Origin: Candidatus Nanosynbacter featherlites
Lineage (GTDB): Bacteria > Patescibacteriota > Saccharimonadia > Saccharimonadales > Saccharimonadaceae
Reading direction: 5' to 3'
Assembly: GCF_005697565.1 (NCBI RefSeq)
Contig: NZ_CP040004.1
Coordinates: 62,001 to 126,000, forward strand
DNA: 64,000 bases
Under the pieces are notes generated by a model, which was not told the DNA's origin, did no database searches, and saw only the letters and a list, made by a program, of their open reading frames with translations. How positions within the stretch are numbered: the first letter of the stretch is position 1; every line of letters starts with the position of its first letter. Below are positions 48,533 through 56,135 of this stretch, one piece after another. The translations under genes were made by a program, and so were the position numbers.

Positions 48533-50053
48533 CTATGAATATTGAACTTGTCGGTATTGCAAGCTTTCGGCGATATGGGGTGTCTCAATTACATCGGACG
48601 CCTCTAGGTCTGCGATGGTTCGAGCTACTTTTATGACTTTGAAGTAACTTCGTGTACTAAGGTCTAAACTCTTTGCTGCTTTAATGAGGAGGTCTTTTGC
48701 GTCAGTAGAGAGACGAGCATAGTGGTCAACCTCAGAGCTTTTCAGTGATCCGTTGTGTTTTTCATTGCTGTTAAAACGCTGTTGTTGAAAACGCAACGCT
48801 TGCTGGATAACCTCTGTTATTTTTAAATGTTGTGAATTATTCAACGGCTTATTTTGAAGGAGTGTCTCATGATTTACACGACTAACATTTACTGTCATAT
48901 CTATGCGATCAAGGAGTGGTCCTGATAGCCGTTTTTGGTAATTAAGGATTTGAGAAGATGTGCAGGTACAGCTTTTTTCAGTATCTCCGTAATATCCGCA
49001 AGGACAAGGATTCATAGTGGCAACTAGTAAAAAACTGGCAGGGTATTTGTATTTTTGGTTAGCCCGGCTGATGGTTATAGTGTGGTCTTCCAAGGGTTGG
49101 CGTAACGCTTCCAAGACTGATCGTGGGTACTCTAAGATTTCGTCCAAGAATAAGACTCCATTATGCGCCAGACTTATTTCTCCTGGCCGTGCCTTAGGGC
49201 CTCCGCCTATAATAGAGGTTCTGCTCGCTGTATGGTGTGGTGCACGAAATGGTCTGGATGAGACTATGCCGTCTGTTAAGTCCGGGTTACCAATGCTATG
49301 CAATTTGGTAACGTCTATTATTTCTTGACCCTTTAGAGGGGGCAATAGTCCGGCACAAGCCTTTGCTAGCATGCTTTTACCAGACCCAGGGGGTCCTGAG
49401 AATAGTAAATTATGTCTTCCTGCTACTGCAATACTGATGGCTCGTTTAGCTTGCTCTTGTCCGATGATTGTATCTATTGGAGTGTCTATTACCTCTGTAA
49501 CATCAGGTGTAGTTTTTTTGACAGCAGGTGATATAAGACATTCCTTTTTCAAATGCAGGAATAATTGGCGCAAGCTTTTGATAGGAATGACAGTAATGTC
49601 TTTCAGCAATAGGGCTTGTTCCGTGTTATCAGCTGGGATGTAAATAGTTGTAATATTATTCTTCTTAGCAACTTCGGCAATAGTAATAGCTGACTGGATG
49701 GGTCTAATGGAGCCATCCAAGGCTAGTTCTCCAGCAAAGAGCGCGTCGCTGACAGCTTCTTGCGAAAGGAGATTGTTCAGTTGTAATATTGACAATGCAA
49801 TCGGCAGATCAAACTGGGTACCATCTTTTGGTAGTTCAGCTGGCGCCAGGTTGATGACAATTTTGCCCTTTGGAAACTCAAGTAGAGAGTTCTTGATGGC
49901 GCTTCGAACTCGGTCCTTTGCTTCGTCGATCGCCTTATTTCCTAAACCAACAATTTGGATGCTCGGTAGTCCTTTTGATAGGTCTCCCTCGATTTCAATC
50001 AATTGGCCTTGAAACCCACATGGTGTTGCAGAGAGTATCTTGCTTACCGTCAT
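48533..50053 (-). CDS. comM: ComM / YifB-type AAA+ ATPase
   Basis: About 506 aa. An N-terminal Lon-protease-like domain (SKILSATPCGFQGQLIEIEGD, VINLAPAELPKDG) precedes the Mg-chelatase-like AAA+ module with Walker A GPPGSGKS (about 219-226) and Walker B GVLFLDEILE. Cysteines CPCGYYGDTEKSCTC form a small zinc site near residue 350. In Vibrio, ComM is a branch-migration helicase for integrating DNA taken up by transformation. This fits the retractile pilus and ssb. ATG 50053 fits homologues; 50071 is a longer alternative. Confidence 0.93.
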   Translation of the reverse strand: MTVSKILSATPCGFQGQLIEIEGDLSKGLPSIQIVGLGNKAIDEAKDRVRSAIKNSLLEFPKGKIVINLAPAELPKDGTQFDLPIALSILQLNNLLSQEAVSDALFAGELALDGSIRPIQSAITIAEVAKKNNITTIYIPADNTEQALLLKDITVIPIKSLRQLFLHLKKECLISPAVKKTTPDVTEVIDTPIDTIIGQEQAKRAISIAVAGRHNLLFSGPPGSGKSMLAKACAGLLPPLKGQEIIDVTKLHSIGNPDLTDGIVSSRPFRAPHHTASRTSIIGGGPKARPGEISLAHNGVLFLDEILEYPRSVLEALRQPLEDHTITISRANQKYKYPASFLLVATMNPCPCGYYGDTEKSCTCTSSQILNYQKRLSGPLLDRIDMTVNVSRVNHETLLQNKPLNNSQHLKITEVIQQALRFQQQRFNSNEKHNGSLKSSEVDHYARLSTDAKDLLIKAAKSLDLSTRSYFKVIKVARTIADLEASDVIETPHIAESLQYRQVQYS

Positions 50054-50100
50054 ATATCTACAGTTAACCATAATTTATTTGGTTTTTAAAGGTGAGGTGG

Positions 50101-50106
50101 TATACT
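50101..50106 (+). promoter_or_regulatory. -10 of tmRNA
   Basis: TATACT, with TTGGTT 16 bp upstream; 12 nt before the mature 5' end. Confidence 0.6.
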
Positions 50107-50118
50107 GTATATGATTGT

Positions 50119-50504
50119 GGGGCTGAAATAGCGTTCGACAGTTGGACTTTATCAAAATATTCTGCAAACCGAACATGCACGATACGCATATTGTTAAATG
50201 CAAAAAACTTTGCAAGCAAAGTAGCTAGCCTATTCAAGGCTCCAGCCTTTGCGCCAGCTGTAGCTTAATCTATAGCCATCTCTTCGTATAGGCAACATGA
50301 TACGATTTGAGGTGTCAGAATTTATGTTGCTCGCTATGTATTTGGAAGTGGCAAATACATGGGACTTTTGCCACGTAACAAGCTCGGTCTTTTGGGTTCG
50401 TTTATTATCCAAGCTATGTTATAAAACTGTAAATGATCCTATGTTTGTAGACGAATATTTATGATACCAATTGGACCCGGGGGCAGTACCCGGCAGCTCC
50501 ACCA
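50119..50504 (+). ncRNA. ssrA: Transfer-messenger RNA (tmRNA)
   Basis: Rescues stalled ribosomes. The 386-nt RNA starts GGGGCTGAAATAGCGTTCGACA and ends GGCAGCTCC-A-CCA; the acceptor GGGGCTG pairs with CAGCTCC and the CCA is encoded. The tag reading frame starts at GCA (50200) and runs 22 codons to TAA (50266-50268): AKNFASKVAS, then LFKAPAFAPAVA. The tag is about twice the length of the E. coli tag and ends AVA, not LAA. One-piece form. Confidence 0.95.
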
Positions 50505-50518
50505 TGCAGCTTAAGTAT

Positions 50519-50541
50519 ATCAGCCAGTAGGCTGATTTTTT
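50519..50541 (+). terminator. Terminator of tmRNA
   Basis: ATCAGCC and GGCTGAT (7 bp, loop of 4) followed by five T residues. Confidence 0.88.
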
Positions 50542-50558
50542 ACTATGCAGAATTCTGA

Positions 50559-50682
50559 TATAAGAAAACAACCACCTGCGAGTAGTGGTCGTTTTCAAAA
50601 AGTGGAGTTTTTGATGATCTGTTTATTTTTGGCTTCCATTATTAGTTTGTACAACTTTTTTATTCAGAAGCTACCCCTATAA
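50559..50682 (+). CDS. Possible 22-aa hydrophobic peptide gene
   Basis: The coding part is 50614-50682. The -10-like TATAAG (TGA in front) at 50559-50564 is followed by a hairpin with 12-bp arms and one mismatch, then GTGGAG 6 nt before an ATG. The peptide begins MICLFLASIISLYN and is one short TM helix with a KLPL end. Layout and size resemble type I toxin mRNAs, but with no antisense RNA proven and no homologue known this is speculative. Confidence 0.3.
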
Positions 50683-50688
50683 TAATTC

Positions 50689-50750
50689 ATGAAAACGGTT
50701 ATGTCAACATATTTGCAGGAGATTTAGTGAGTAAAAAAAACTACACCTGA
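50689..50750 (+). other. Two coupled mini-ORFs
   Basis: A TATAAT at 50678-50683 is 5 nt from an ATG opening a 12-codon frame (to 50727). Its TAG overlaps a GTG start (TAGTG) that has AGGAG 5 nt upstream and encodes seven codons through an eight-A run. Slippage or a one-base change at the A-run would extend it to 19 codons. They could be leader peptides or gene remnants. Confidence 0.25.
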
Positions 50751-50827
50751 ATGGACGATGAAGGTGTCACTGCTGACCGTCAAGTAGTTACCGGTGCGGT
50801 GTGAGAACCTAGTGTAGTAGCTTTTTT
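50733..50827. other. Hairpin-rich element flanked by A8 and T6 runs
   Basis: CTACAC (50741-50746) pairs with GTGTAG (50812-50817), and inside lie ACACCT/AGGTGT and CACTGC/GCGGTG stems. Each strand ends in a T-run, so it can terminate transcription both ways or be a small RNA of about 85 nt. Confidence 0.4.
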
Positions 50828-51483
50828 CTTTTGTTGTCTCGGAGTGCTATATATGATCATTACAAAAGCGTACGGGATGTGGAATATTGGTTAAGCTAGC
50901 TTTTTGTAAATGCATGATCGTGCGTGATGGATAAATGATAAATAGCCTCAAGGCAATTATGTAATGTATTTTTGCTTAAATATTTTTAAAGAAATCAGCA
51001 GCTGGATTATACTGTATCTACTAATTATTGCTGTCGTATGGGGCACAAGCTAGCCGTTATGATAATGGTGTTTAAACGGATATATTTGGGAGTAATGATT
51101 CTAAAAGGATCATTTTGTTGTAATATTTACTTTTTATATATTGTTATTTTGGCGTTATTTTTACAGATTAGAATACGGTCAGTAATATTGAAATATGTGC
51201 TTATTACAACAATTTTTTCAGAAAACTACTTGATTTATTTTGAAATAGATGCTAGTATAATCACATAAGCTTTTGAAAAACAAACAAAGCAAAAAAGTAC
51301 ATTAAAATAACCAACTTTAGAATATCGCTTAACACTAAATATTGCTTTGGTGTAGGGAACGGCTGCAACATGAAGCTGAAAAGCACATAGTCTATATATG
51401 ATTATTGTATTTTAGTCATGGTGCCGCCGATGCTCCACTGAAGTTATTTGTGATTATTCGCAAGTTACAAATAATATAGGTGT

Positions 51484-51720
51484 TGAGCGCGCGTGGATAG
51501 TACACACACATCCAGTTTATCCTTATCTTTGCAAAGCATTGGTAATGAGAATACTGGATGTGTGGAAGGAACTTCACGCAAGGACATGCTCCTTATATAA
51601 GGAGCGGTCAGTCGCCTTGAGCGATAACGACGGACTCGCAATGCCCGCGCCCTAATAGTTGTTTTAAAGCGGCGGATGGAGCGTTTGTAGTTCAGCTTCT
51701 GTTATCGCTCGGGCTCTTTT
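51484..51720 (+). ncRNA. Structured ncRNA or leader candidate
   Basis: Several strong pairings occur without an ORF: ACACATCCAGT with ACTGGATGTGT (near 51506 and 51552), the palindrome GCTCCTTATATAAGGAGC (51588-51605), and a long-range GAGCGATAAC (51619-51628) with GTTATCGCTC (51701-51710), followed by GGGCTCTTTT. A weak promoter (TTGTGA, 18 bp, TAATAT) ends at 51477. Local GC is much higher than in the flanks, as for a functional RNA. Identity unknown. Confidence 0.5.
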
Positions 51721-51736
51721 GGGCTATGCCTTCGTG

Positions 51737-51742
51737 TATAAT
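51737..51742 (+). promoter_or_regulatory. -10 of the small membrane protein gene
   Basis: TATAAT ends 7 nt before the ATG at 51750, leaderless type. The -35 is poor and overlaps the 3' end of the RNA candidate. Confidence 0.5.
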
Positions 51743-51749
51743 ATGTGAT

Positions 51750-52121
51750 ATGAAGCAGAAGATCGCTATTACAATTGGCTGCGTCGCAACCTTAACGGTA
51801 TTATTGATTATAAATATGACTACTCCATCTGGCATAGGTCCTTTTGGGGTTCTTTTATTTTTATTTTCCCTATATGTGGCGCTAACTAGCGCTTTATACA
51901 TTTTACTTAGGTTTTTATTTTCTATGGTACATGTGTCAAAGTCTAGAGATGGTAGCAAAAGTCGACAGGATATAAAACTGTATTATTTTTCCAGCGTGCT
52001 TGCTCTGGCTCCAGTTATATTGTTGGGAGTCCAATCTATTGGTGGCATTAAGCTCTTTGACGCCTGTCTTGTTGCTATCTTTGAAGTGATTGCTTGTCTG
52101 TATGTATATAAGAGGTTCTAA
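51750..52121 (+). CDS. Small membrane protein
   Basis: About 123 aa with three to four TM helices (about 4-24, 28-55, 80-100, 103-122) and a basic loop (VSKSRDGSKSRQD). No known motif. ATG 51750 was chosen from the -10 position; 51726 would lie upstream of the promoter. It precedes the 142-aa gene and the large ATPase in the same direction; 37 nt separate it from the next start, and a separate promoter lies in between. Confidence 0.6.
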   Translation: MKQKIAITIGCVATLTVLLIINMTTPSGIGPFGVLLFLFSLYVALTSALYILLRFLFSMVHVSKSRDGSKSRQDIKLYYFSSVLALAPVILLGVQSIGGIKLFDACLVAIFEVIACLYVYKRF

Positions 52122-52146
52122 CATGGTCTTTTCGTATACACCATGA

Positions 52147-52152
52147 TATAAT
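52147..52152 (+). promoter_or_regulatory. -10 of the secretion-ATPase operon, leaderless type
   Basis: TATAAT preceded by TGA (extended -10) ends 6 nt before the ATG at 52159. Nothing resembling a ribosome binding site fits. Confidence 0.65.
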
Positions 52153-52158
52153 TTGAGT

Positions 52159-52587
52159 ATGAATCCTGAGACGACACCAGTAATACCGAGGACAGAATCA
52201 GCGCCTGTAGTTCCTGATGTAGAGCGTCAATATGGTAATCAAGAAAAAAGTTTTGAACAGTATGGGGCACAGTCCGTTGAGCAGGGGGAGCAACCGCCTG
52301 CTACGCCGGTGCTGCCTGTCGTTGATATAGCAAGTTTGGCACAGCCTGCTCCTCAGGATCCTGCTAGTGTTCAGACACCGCAGACAGATAATGATGTGGT
52401 TATGGCAGGAGTTCCTTCTATAGCAGGGGACGATGATTTAATTGAGAAAGAGTGGGTTGATAAGCTAAAGAGTTTAATTGCCCTAACAGAGGGTAATCCC
52501 CATGAACGAGCGCGGGTTATTGCTCAGCTACAGGCAGATTATCTGAAGAAACGATATAATAAGACTCTTGGTCAGTCTAATGAGTAG
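52159..52587 (+). CDS. Small acidic protein upstream of the VirD4-like ATPase
   Basis: A 142-aa protein. Residues 1-95 are Pro/Gln/Val rich and probably disordered. Residues about 96-140 form a charged helical end (EKEWVDKLKSLIALTEGNPH, then ARVIAQLQADYLKKRY). The gene is 9 nt upstream of the large ATPase, so it may be its adaptor or a substrate-binding partner. No known family; partner role is inferred from position. Confidence 0.65.
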   Translation: MNPETTPVIPRTESAPVVPDVERQYGNQEKSFEQYGAQSVEQGEQPPATPVLPVVDIASLAQPAPQDPASVQTPQTDNDVVMAGVPSIAGDDDLIEKEWVDKLKSLIALTEGNPHERARVIAQLQADYLKKRYNKTLGQSNE

Positions 52588-52596
52588 GATGGATTA

Positions 52597-55509
52597 ATGG
52601 GTGGAGTTCTTATCTTAGGGTTACTGGTATTAGGGATTATAGCTGTTGGAACATCAGTGATTTTTATACTGTACCGTAATGCTATGCGCGAAGCAAAGAA
52701 TTATGAGCGCGGCCTAAAAATGGTACCCTTGTTGATACATTTGCCTCCGACCAGTGAGGATATAGACAATGGTAGTCGTGACCAGCGTGACCTTAACGAG
52801 GAAGTCATCTCGCAGGCGCAGGTTATGTATAATATTATTTCCAGTACCGCTACGAAAGGATTTAAGAGCAAATTTTATGGGCAGCGTCACATATCTCTTG
52901 AGATCGTCGCTACTGGTGGCCTAGTTCATTATTATGCGGTGGTTCCTGTGGTATTAATCGACGTTATTCGCCAAGCTATCATAGCAGCTTATCCATCGGC
53001 GCGGCTGGAAGAGATGAGCGAAGTAAATATCTTTAGTGAGATTGGTCGTACGTCTGGTATGATAGGCGGTGAATTTACTTTGCGTAAATCTTTCATTTAT
53101 CCAATAGCAACGTATCAAGAATCAAAACGTGATGCCTCACGGGCGCTCCTTAACGCGCTCTCATCTGCATCAAAAGATGATGGAATTGGTATTCAATTTC
53201 TTATCAGGCCAGCGTATGATGGTTGGGCCAAAGCTTCTGAGCTTCACATTGATAATTTGCGAAAACATAAAAAGAAAAAGACGGGCATTGGTGCACTGAT
53301 AGCTCCAAAGGATATTTTAGAAGCGTTGTGGAAACCACCACAAGAAAATGACGAGAAACAAAAAGAAGAGGAAAATAAGCCGTTGAGTTCACTTGAACAG
53401 GCAGAGGTTGATGCTGTAAGTGAAAAGACTAGGTATCCAGCCTACGAAGTTTTGATTCGTGTTGTGGTTTCTTCTAATACTGCAGCCAGGTCTCAGTCTC
53501 TGTTAAAGAATATTATTGCCGCTTTTGCGTTGTTTGATTCACCACGAAATAATGGCTTCAAGTTCTCAGTTACTCGTAATATAGAGGAAATTACAACGGC
53601 CTATATTATGAGGTTTTTTCCACAACAGATAAAATACAATGTTTTAAACAGTGTAGAAATGGCAACGTTGTTTCATTTACCTGGTTCCTCATCAATACCG
53701 ACATCTCAGGTTAAACGCCAGATGTCCAAGCAGGTTGATGGTCCTACTGATGTTTTGGATGAAGGCTTGTTGATTGGTTATAACGAATTTCGTGGTGTGA
53801 AAAAACCTATTCGTATCGGGACAAAAGACCGCCGCCGCCACGTATACATTATTGGTCAAACTGGTGTCGGTAAGTCTGTCCTGCAAGAAAATATGGCATA
53901 CCAAGACATGATGGATGGTCGAGGTTTTGCGTTCATCGATCCTCATGGAGATTTGGTAGAGTCGCTTCTCGGTAAGGTACCGAAAGAGCGTGTTGAAGAT
54001 ATTATCTACTTTAACCCGGCTGACATGACAAATCCTATTGGTTTGAATATGTTTGAGTTTGATACACCAGACCAGAAGGACTTTTTGGTGCAAGAAGCAA
54101 TTAATATGTTGTATGGGTTGTACGACCCGGGGCATACGGGAATTGTTGGTCCTCGTTTGGAGCACATTTTTCGCAACTGTGCGTTGTTGTTGATGGCTGA
54201 CCCTGCAGGCGGAACATTTATCGATATACCAAAATGCCTCATAGACCCAGAGTTTGTTAAGAGTAAGCTGAAATATGTTACCGATCCGCAGGTGATTGAT
54301 TTCTGGACGAAGGAGTTTCCGGCATCCCAGCGCTCTAACGAAGCTGGTGAAGTTGTGTCTTGGGTTGTCGCGAAGTTTGGTCCATTTATCTCTAATGATG
54401 CAATGCGTAATATTATTGGGCAAACGAAGTCTGGATTTAATTTGCGGGAGATAATGGATAATAATAAGATTCTGCTGGTCAACCTTTCCAAGGGTAAGAT
54501 GGGAGAACTAAACTCCAAGCTGCTGGGTATTATCTTCGTGATGAAGTTTCAGGCTGCAGCGATGGCTCGGGCTGACACTCCAGAAGACCGACGAGTTGAT
54601 TTTTCATTGTATGTTGACGAGTTTCAGAACTTTGCTACGGATAGTTTTGAGTCTATTCTGTCCGAGGCTCGTAAATATAAACTGAGTCTTATTATGGGTA
54701 ACCAGTTTATGACCCAGTTGACAGATAAGATACGTGAAGCGATTATCGGTAACGTTGGTACGGTGATTTCTGGGCGTATTGGTGTGACGGACGCTGAGTT
54801 GATGGTCAAGAAGTTTCAACCAGTCTTTGATGTGGACGATTTGTCTAAGTTGCCAAACTTCCAATCGATTACCTCTGTCATGATTAACAATGTTCCGTCA
54901 GCGCCGTTTAGTATGAATTGGATACCGCCGATGGGACAGGAGAACTCTCAGTTGCGCGATGCATTGGTGAGGCTGTCTTCTGCGAAATACGGTAGACCAC
55001 GTGCTGTTGTGGAAAAGGAAATATTTGAGAGGCTAGGTAGGGCAGATCCGAAGGCACGATCTGTATCACCTAAGCCTACTGCGCTACGGGAGAATAAGTC
55101 TTTCCTAGACGAGTGGTTGTCGAAGCGTAAGCAGATAGGCGGTGCGCAGCCAGTACCAACACAAAAAGCCTCTGGTGCGTTATCTCCTGCAACGCCAGTA
55201 ACGATACCGACACCAATGTCTACCGCTAATGTGAACCCTAATGGGCAGAGCTTAGGTAATGTCGCCCAGGCGGGTAATTTATCGCGGTCACCTCAGGATA
55301 ATCCTGATGCTCCTGTAGATATACCGACAACACCTTCGGCTGCCAATGCTGTGCCATCTTCGGATGACGCCAATAAAGAGAACTTATCCATCCAGGAAAG
55401 AATGCAACAAGAGCTAGACTCAGTACAGCCAAAACCATCTAACAATAGGCTTGATCTCAGGGATGGTAATCAAGATTCGGATAGGGAAATATCAATAAAA
55501 TTGCGATAG
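52597..55509 (+). CDS. VirD4/TraG-like membrane ATPase
   Basis: A 970-aa protein. One N-terminal TM helix (about 3-25) is followed by a domain of about 380 residues without known motif, then a HerA/VirD4-type RecA motor: Walker A GQTGVGKSV (about 419-427), FIDPHGDLVESLLGKVP, Walker B LYVDEFQNF (near 669) and the Gln/Arg segment IMGNQFMTQL. Residues about 830-970 are Pro/Ser/Ala rich and disordered. The motor is that of conjugative coupling proteins or type IV secretion ATPases. No relaxase or VirB gene is nearby, so it may drive a lineage-specific DNA or protein translocation step. High confidence in the fold, low in the substrate. Confidence 0.85.
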   Translation: MGGVLILGLLVLGIIAVGTSVIFILYRNAMREAKNYERGLKMVPLLIHLPPTSEDIDNGSRDQRDLNEEVISQAQVMYNIISSTATKGFKSKFYGQRHISLEIVATGGLVHYYAVVPVVLIDVIRQAIIAAYPSARLEEMSEVNIFSEIGRTSGMIGGEFTLRKSFIYPIATYQESKRDASRALLNALSSASKDDGIGIQFLIRPAYDGWAKASELHIDNLRKHKKKKTGIGALIAPKDILEALWKPPQENDEKQKEEENKPLSSLEQAEVDAVSEKTRYPAYEVLIRVVVSSNTAARSQSLLKNIIAAFALFDSPRNNGFKFSVTRNIEEITTAYIMRFFPQQIKYNVLNSVEMATLFHLPGSSSIPTSQVKRQMSKQVDGPTDVLDEGLLIGYNEFRGVKKPIRIGTKDRRRHVYIIGQTGVGKSVLQENMAYQDMMDGRGFAFIDPHGDLVESLLGKVPKERVEDIIYFNPADMTNPIGLNMFEFDTPDQKDFLVQEAINMLYGLYDPGHTGIVGPRLEHIFRNCALLLMADPAGGTFIDIPKCLIDPEFVKSKLKYVTDPQVIDFWTKEFPASQRSNEAGEVVSWVVAKFGPFISNDAMRNIIGQTKSGFNLREIMDNNKILLVNLSKGKMGELNSKLLGIIFVMKFQAAAMARADTPEDRRVDFSLYVDEFQNFATDSFESILSEARKYKLSLIMGNQFMTQLTDKIREAIIGNVGTVISGRIGVTDAELMVKKFQPVFDVDDLSKLPNFQSITSVMINNVPSAPFSMNWIPPMGQENSQLRDALVRLSSAKYGRPRAVVEKEIFERLGRADPKARSVSPKPTALRENKSFLDEWLSKRKQIGGAQPVPTQKASGALSPATPVTIPTPMSTANVNPNGQSLGNVAQAGNLSRSPQDNPDAPVDIPTTPSAANAVPSSDDANKENLSIQERMQQELDSVQPKPSNNRLDLRDGNQDSDREISIKLR

Positions 55510-55528
55510 GCTAAGAATATTAAAGTTT

Positions 55529-55556
55529 GGTAGTAGCTTAGCTGCTACTACCTTTT
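55529..55556. terminator. Terminator between the ATPase gene and the convergent gene
   Basis: GGTAGTAGC and GCTACTACC (9 bp, loop of 6) followed by TTTT on the plus strand; it overlaps the stop codon of the minus-strand gene. Confidence 0.75.
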
Positions 55557-56110
55557 ATGCCTATGCGGATGTAGTCAAACAACATGCCAGCAATCCATCC
55601 GATGATGAATGCTGCAATTGTTTCAAATCCCGACAGAGGGTACCCGTTTATTTTTGCTAGGGTATATATGGCGAGGGTTAAGACAAAAGCCACAACCGAA
55701 CCAGACAGTATGGCATTTGGTCGAGCGATTGTTTTGCCCGTAACCTCACTGACCTTTTCGACGGTCGGGTTATGAATGACCTTACTAAAAGTTCGGCTAG
55801 ACTTAGGGAGCTGACTCTGGACTATCTCCATGGTCTTTTTGAAGCTATCTTTACGGTCCTCCTTAGTTATGATGCGCTCAGCTTTTGCGGGTTGCTTCTT
55901 TTCTTGCTTTACCTCTTCAGATTCAGCCTTCTCAATGACCTTTTCGAGCTGTTCGCGTGCTTCAGCTTCTGACTTTTCTGCTGGTGAGCTTTCGTTTTCG
56001 ACTCGATTTTTGATGGTTTCGGCCGCACGATCTTGCGTCTCTGCTCGCAGCTCGCTCAAACCTTCATGTGATGTTTTGGTCTCGTTGTTGAATTTAAGTG
56101 ATTCTTTCAT
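55538..56110 (-). CDS. Membrane protein with charged N-terminal region
   Basis: About 190 aa. Residues 1-90 are Glu/Lys/Ala rich and probably coiled coil (AEAREQLEKVIEKAESEEVK). Two TM helices lie at about 130-150 and 160-180, ending LFDYIRIGIKGSSS. It is 25 nt downstream of the LPRTG gene, in the same direction. ATG 56110 was chosen over GTG 56119. Function unknown; topology places the charged arm in the cytoplasm. Confidence 0.7.
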   Translation of the reverse strand: MKESLKFNNETKTSHEGLSELRAETQDRAAETIKNRVENESSPAEKSEAEAREQLEKVIEKAESEEVKQEKKQPAKAERIITKEDRKDSFKKTMEIVQSQLPKSSRTFSKVIHNPTVEKVSEVTGKTIARPNAILSGSVVAFVLTLAIYTLAKINGYPLSGFETIAAFIIGWIAGMLFDYIRIGIKGSSS

Positions 56111-56135
56111 TGTTACCACGCCTAACCTTATTTAT

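Larger units (their letters stand above)
50542..51749. other. Gene-poor AT-rich stretch between tmRNA and the secretion-ATPase cluster
   Basis: About 1.2 kb with no ORF I would call a normal gene. It holds a long imperfect hairpin (50564-50596), tiny ORFs (50614-50750), a hairpin RNA with T-runs on both sides (about 50733-50827), an unsupported 76-codon hydrophobic ORF (51038) and a structured RNA candidate (51484-51720). I see no transposase remnant and no repeat of the tmRNA 3' end that would mark an integrated element. Confidence 0.6.

Noticed and set aside
51038..51268. 76-codon hydrophobic ORF in the gene-poor stretch
   Set aside because: AT-rich, no ribosome binding site, -10-like TATACT too far for the leaderless pattern, low-complexity Ile/Leu/Tyr composition. 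More likely chance than gene.
51600..51720. Identification of the GC-rich RNA as 6S RNA
   Set aside because: Short similarities to E. coli 6S (CAGTC..CCT.GAGC.GATA) exist, but spacing between the two strands is wrong and the similarity may be chance; left as unidentified.
50119..51750. Integrated element at the tmRNA 3' end
   Set aside because: tmRNA genes are common integration sites, but no repeat of the 3' end, integrase or phage gene is seen downstream, and the Xer gene is 15 kb away with its own context.
53692..54423. 243-codon open frame antisense to the VirD4-like gene
   Set aside because: Lies entirely within a gene with clear ATPase motifs; Cys/His/Gln-rich composition typical of antisense frames.
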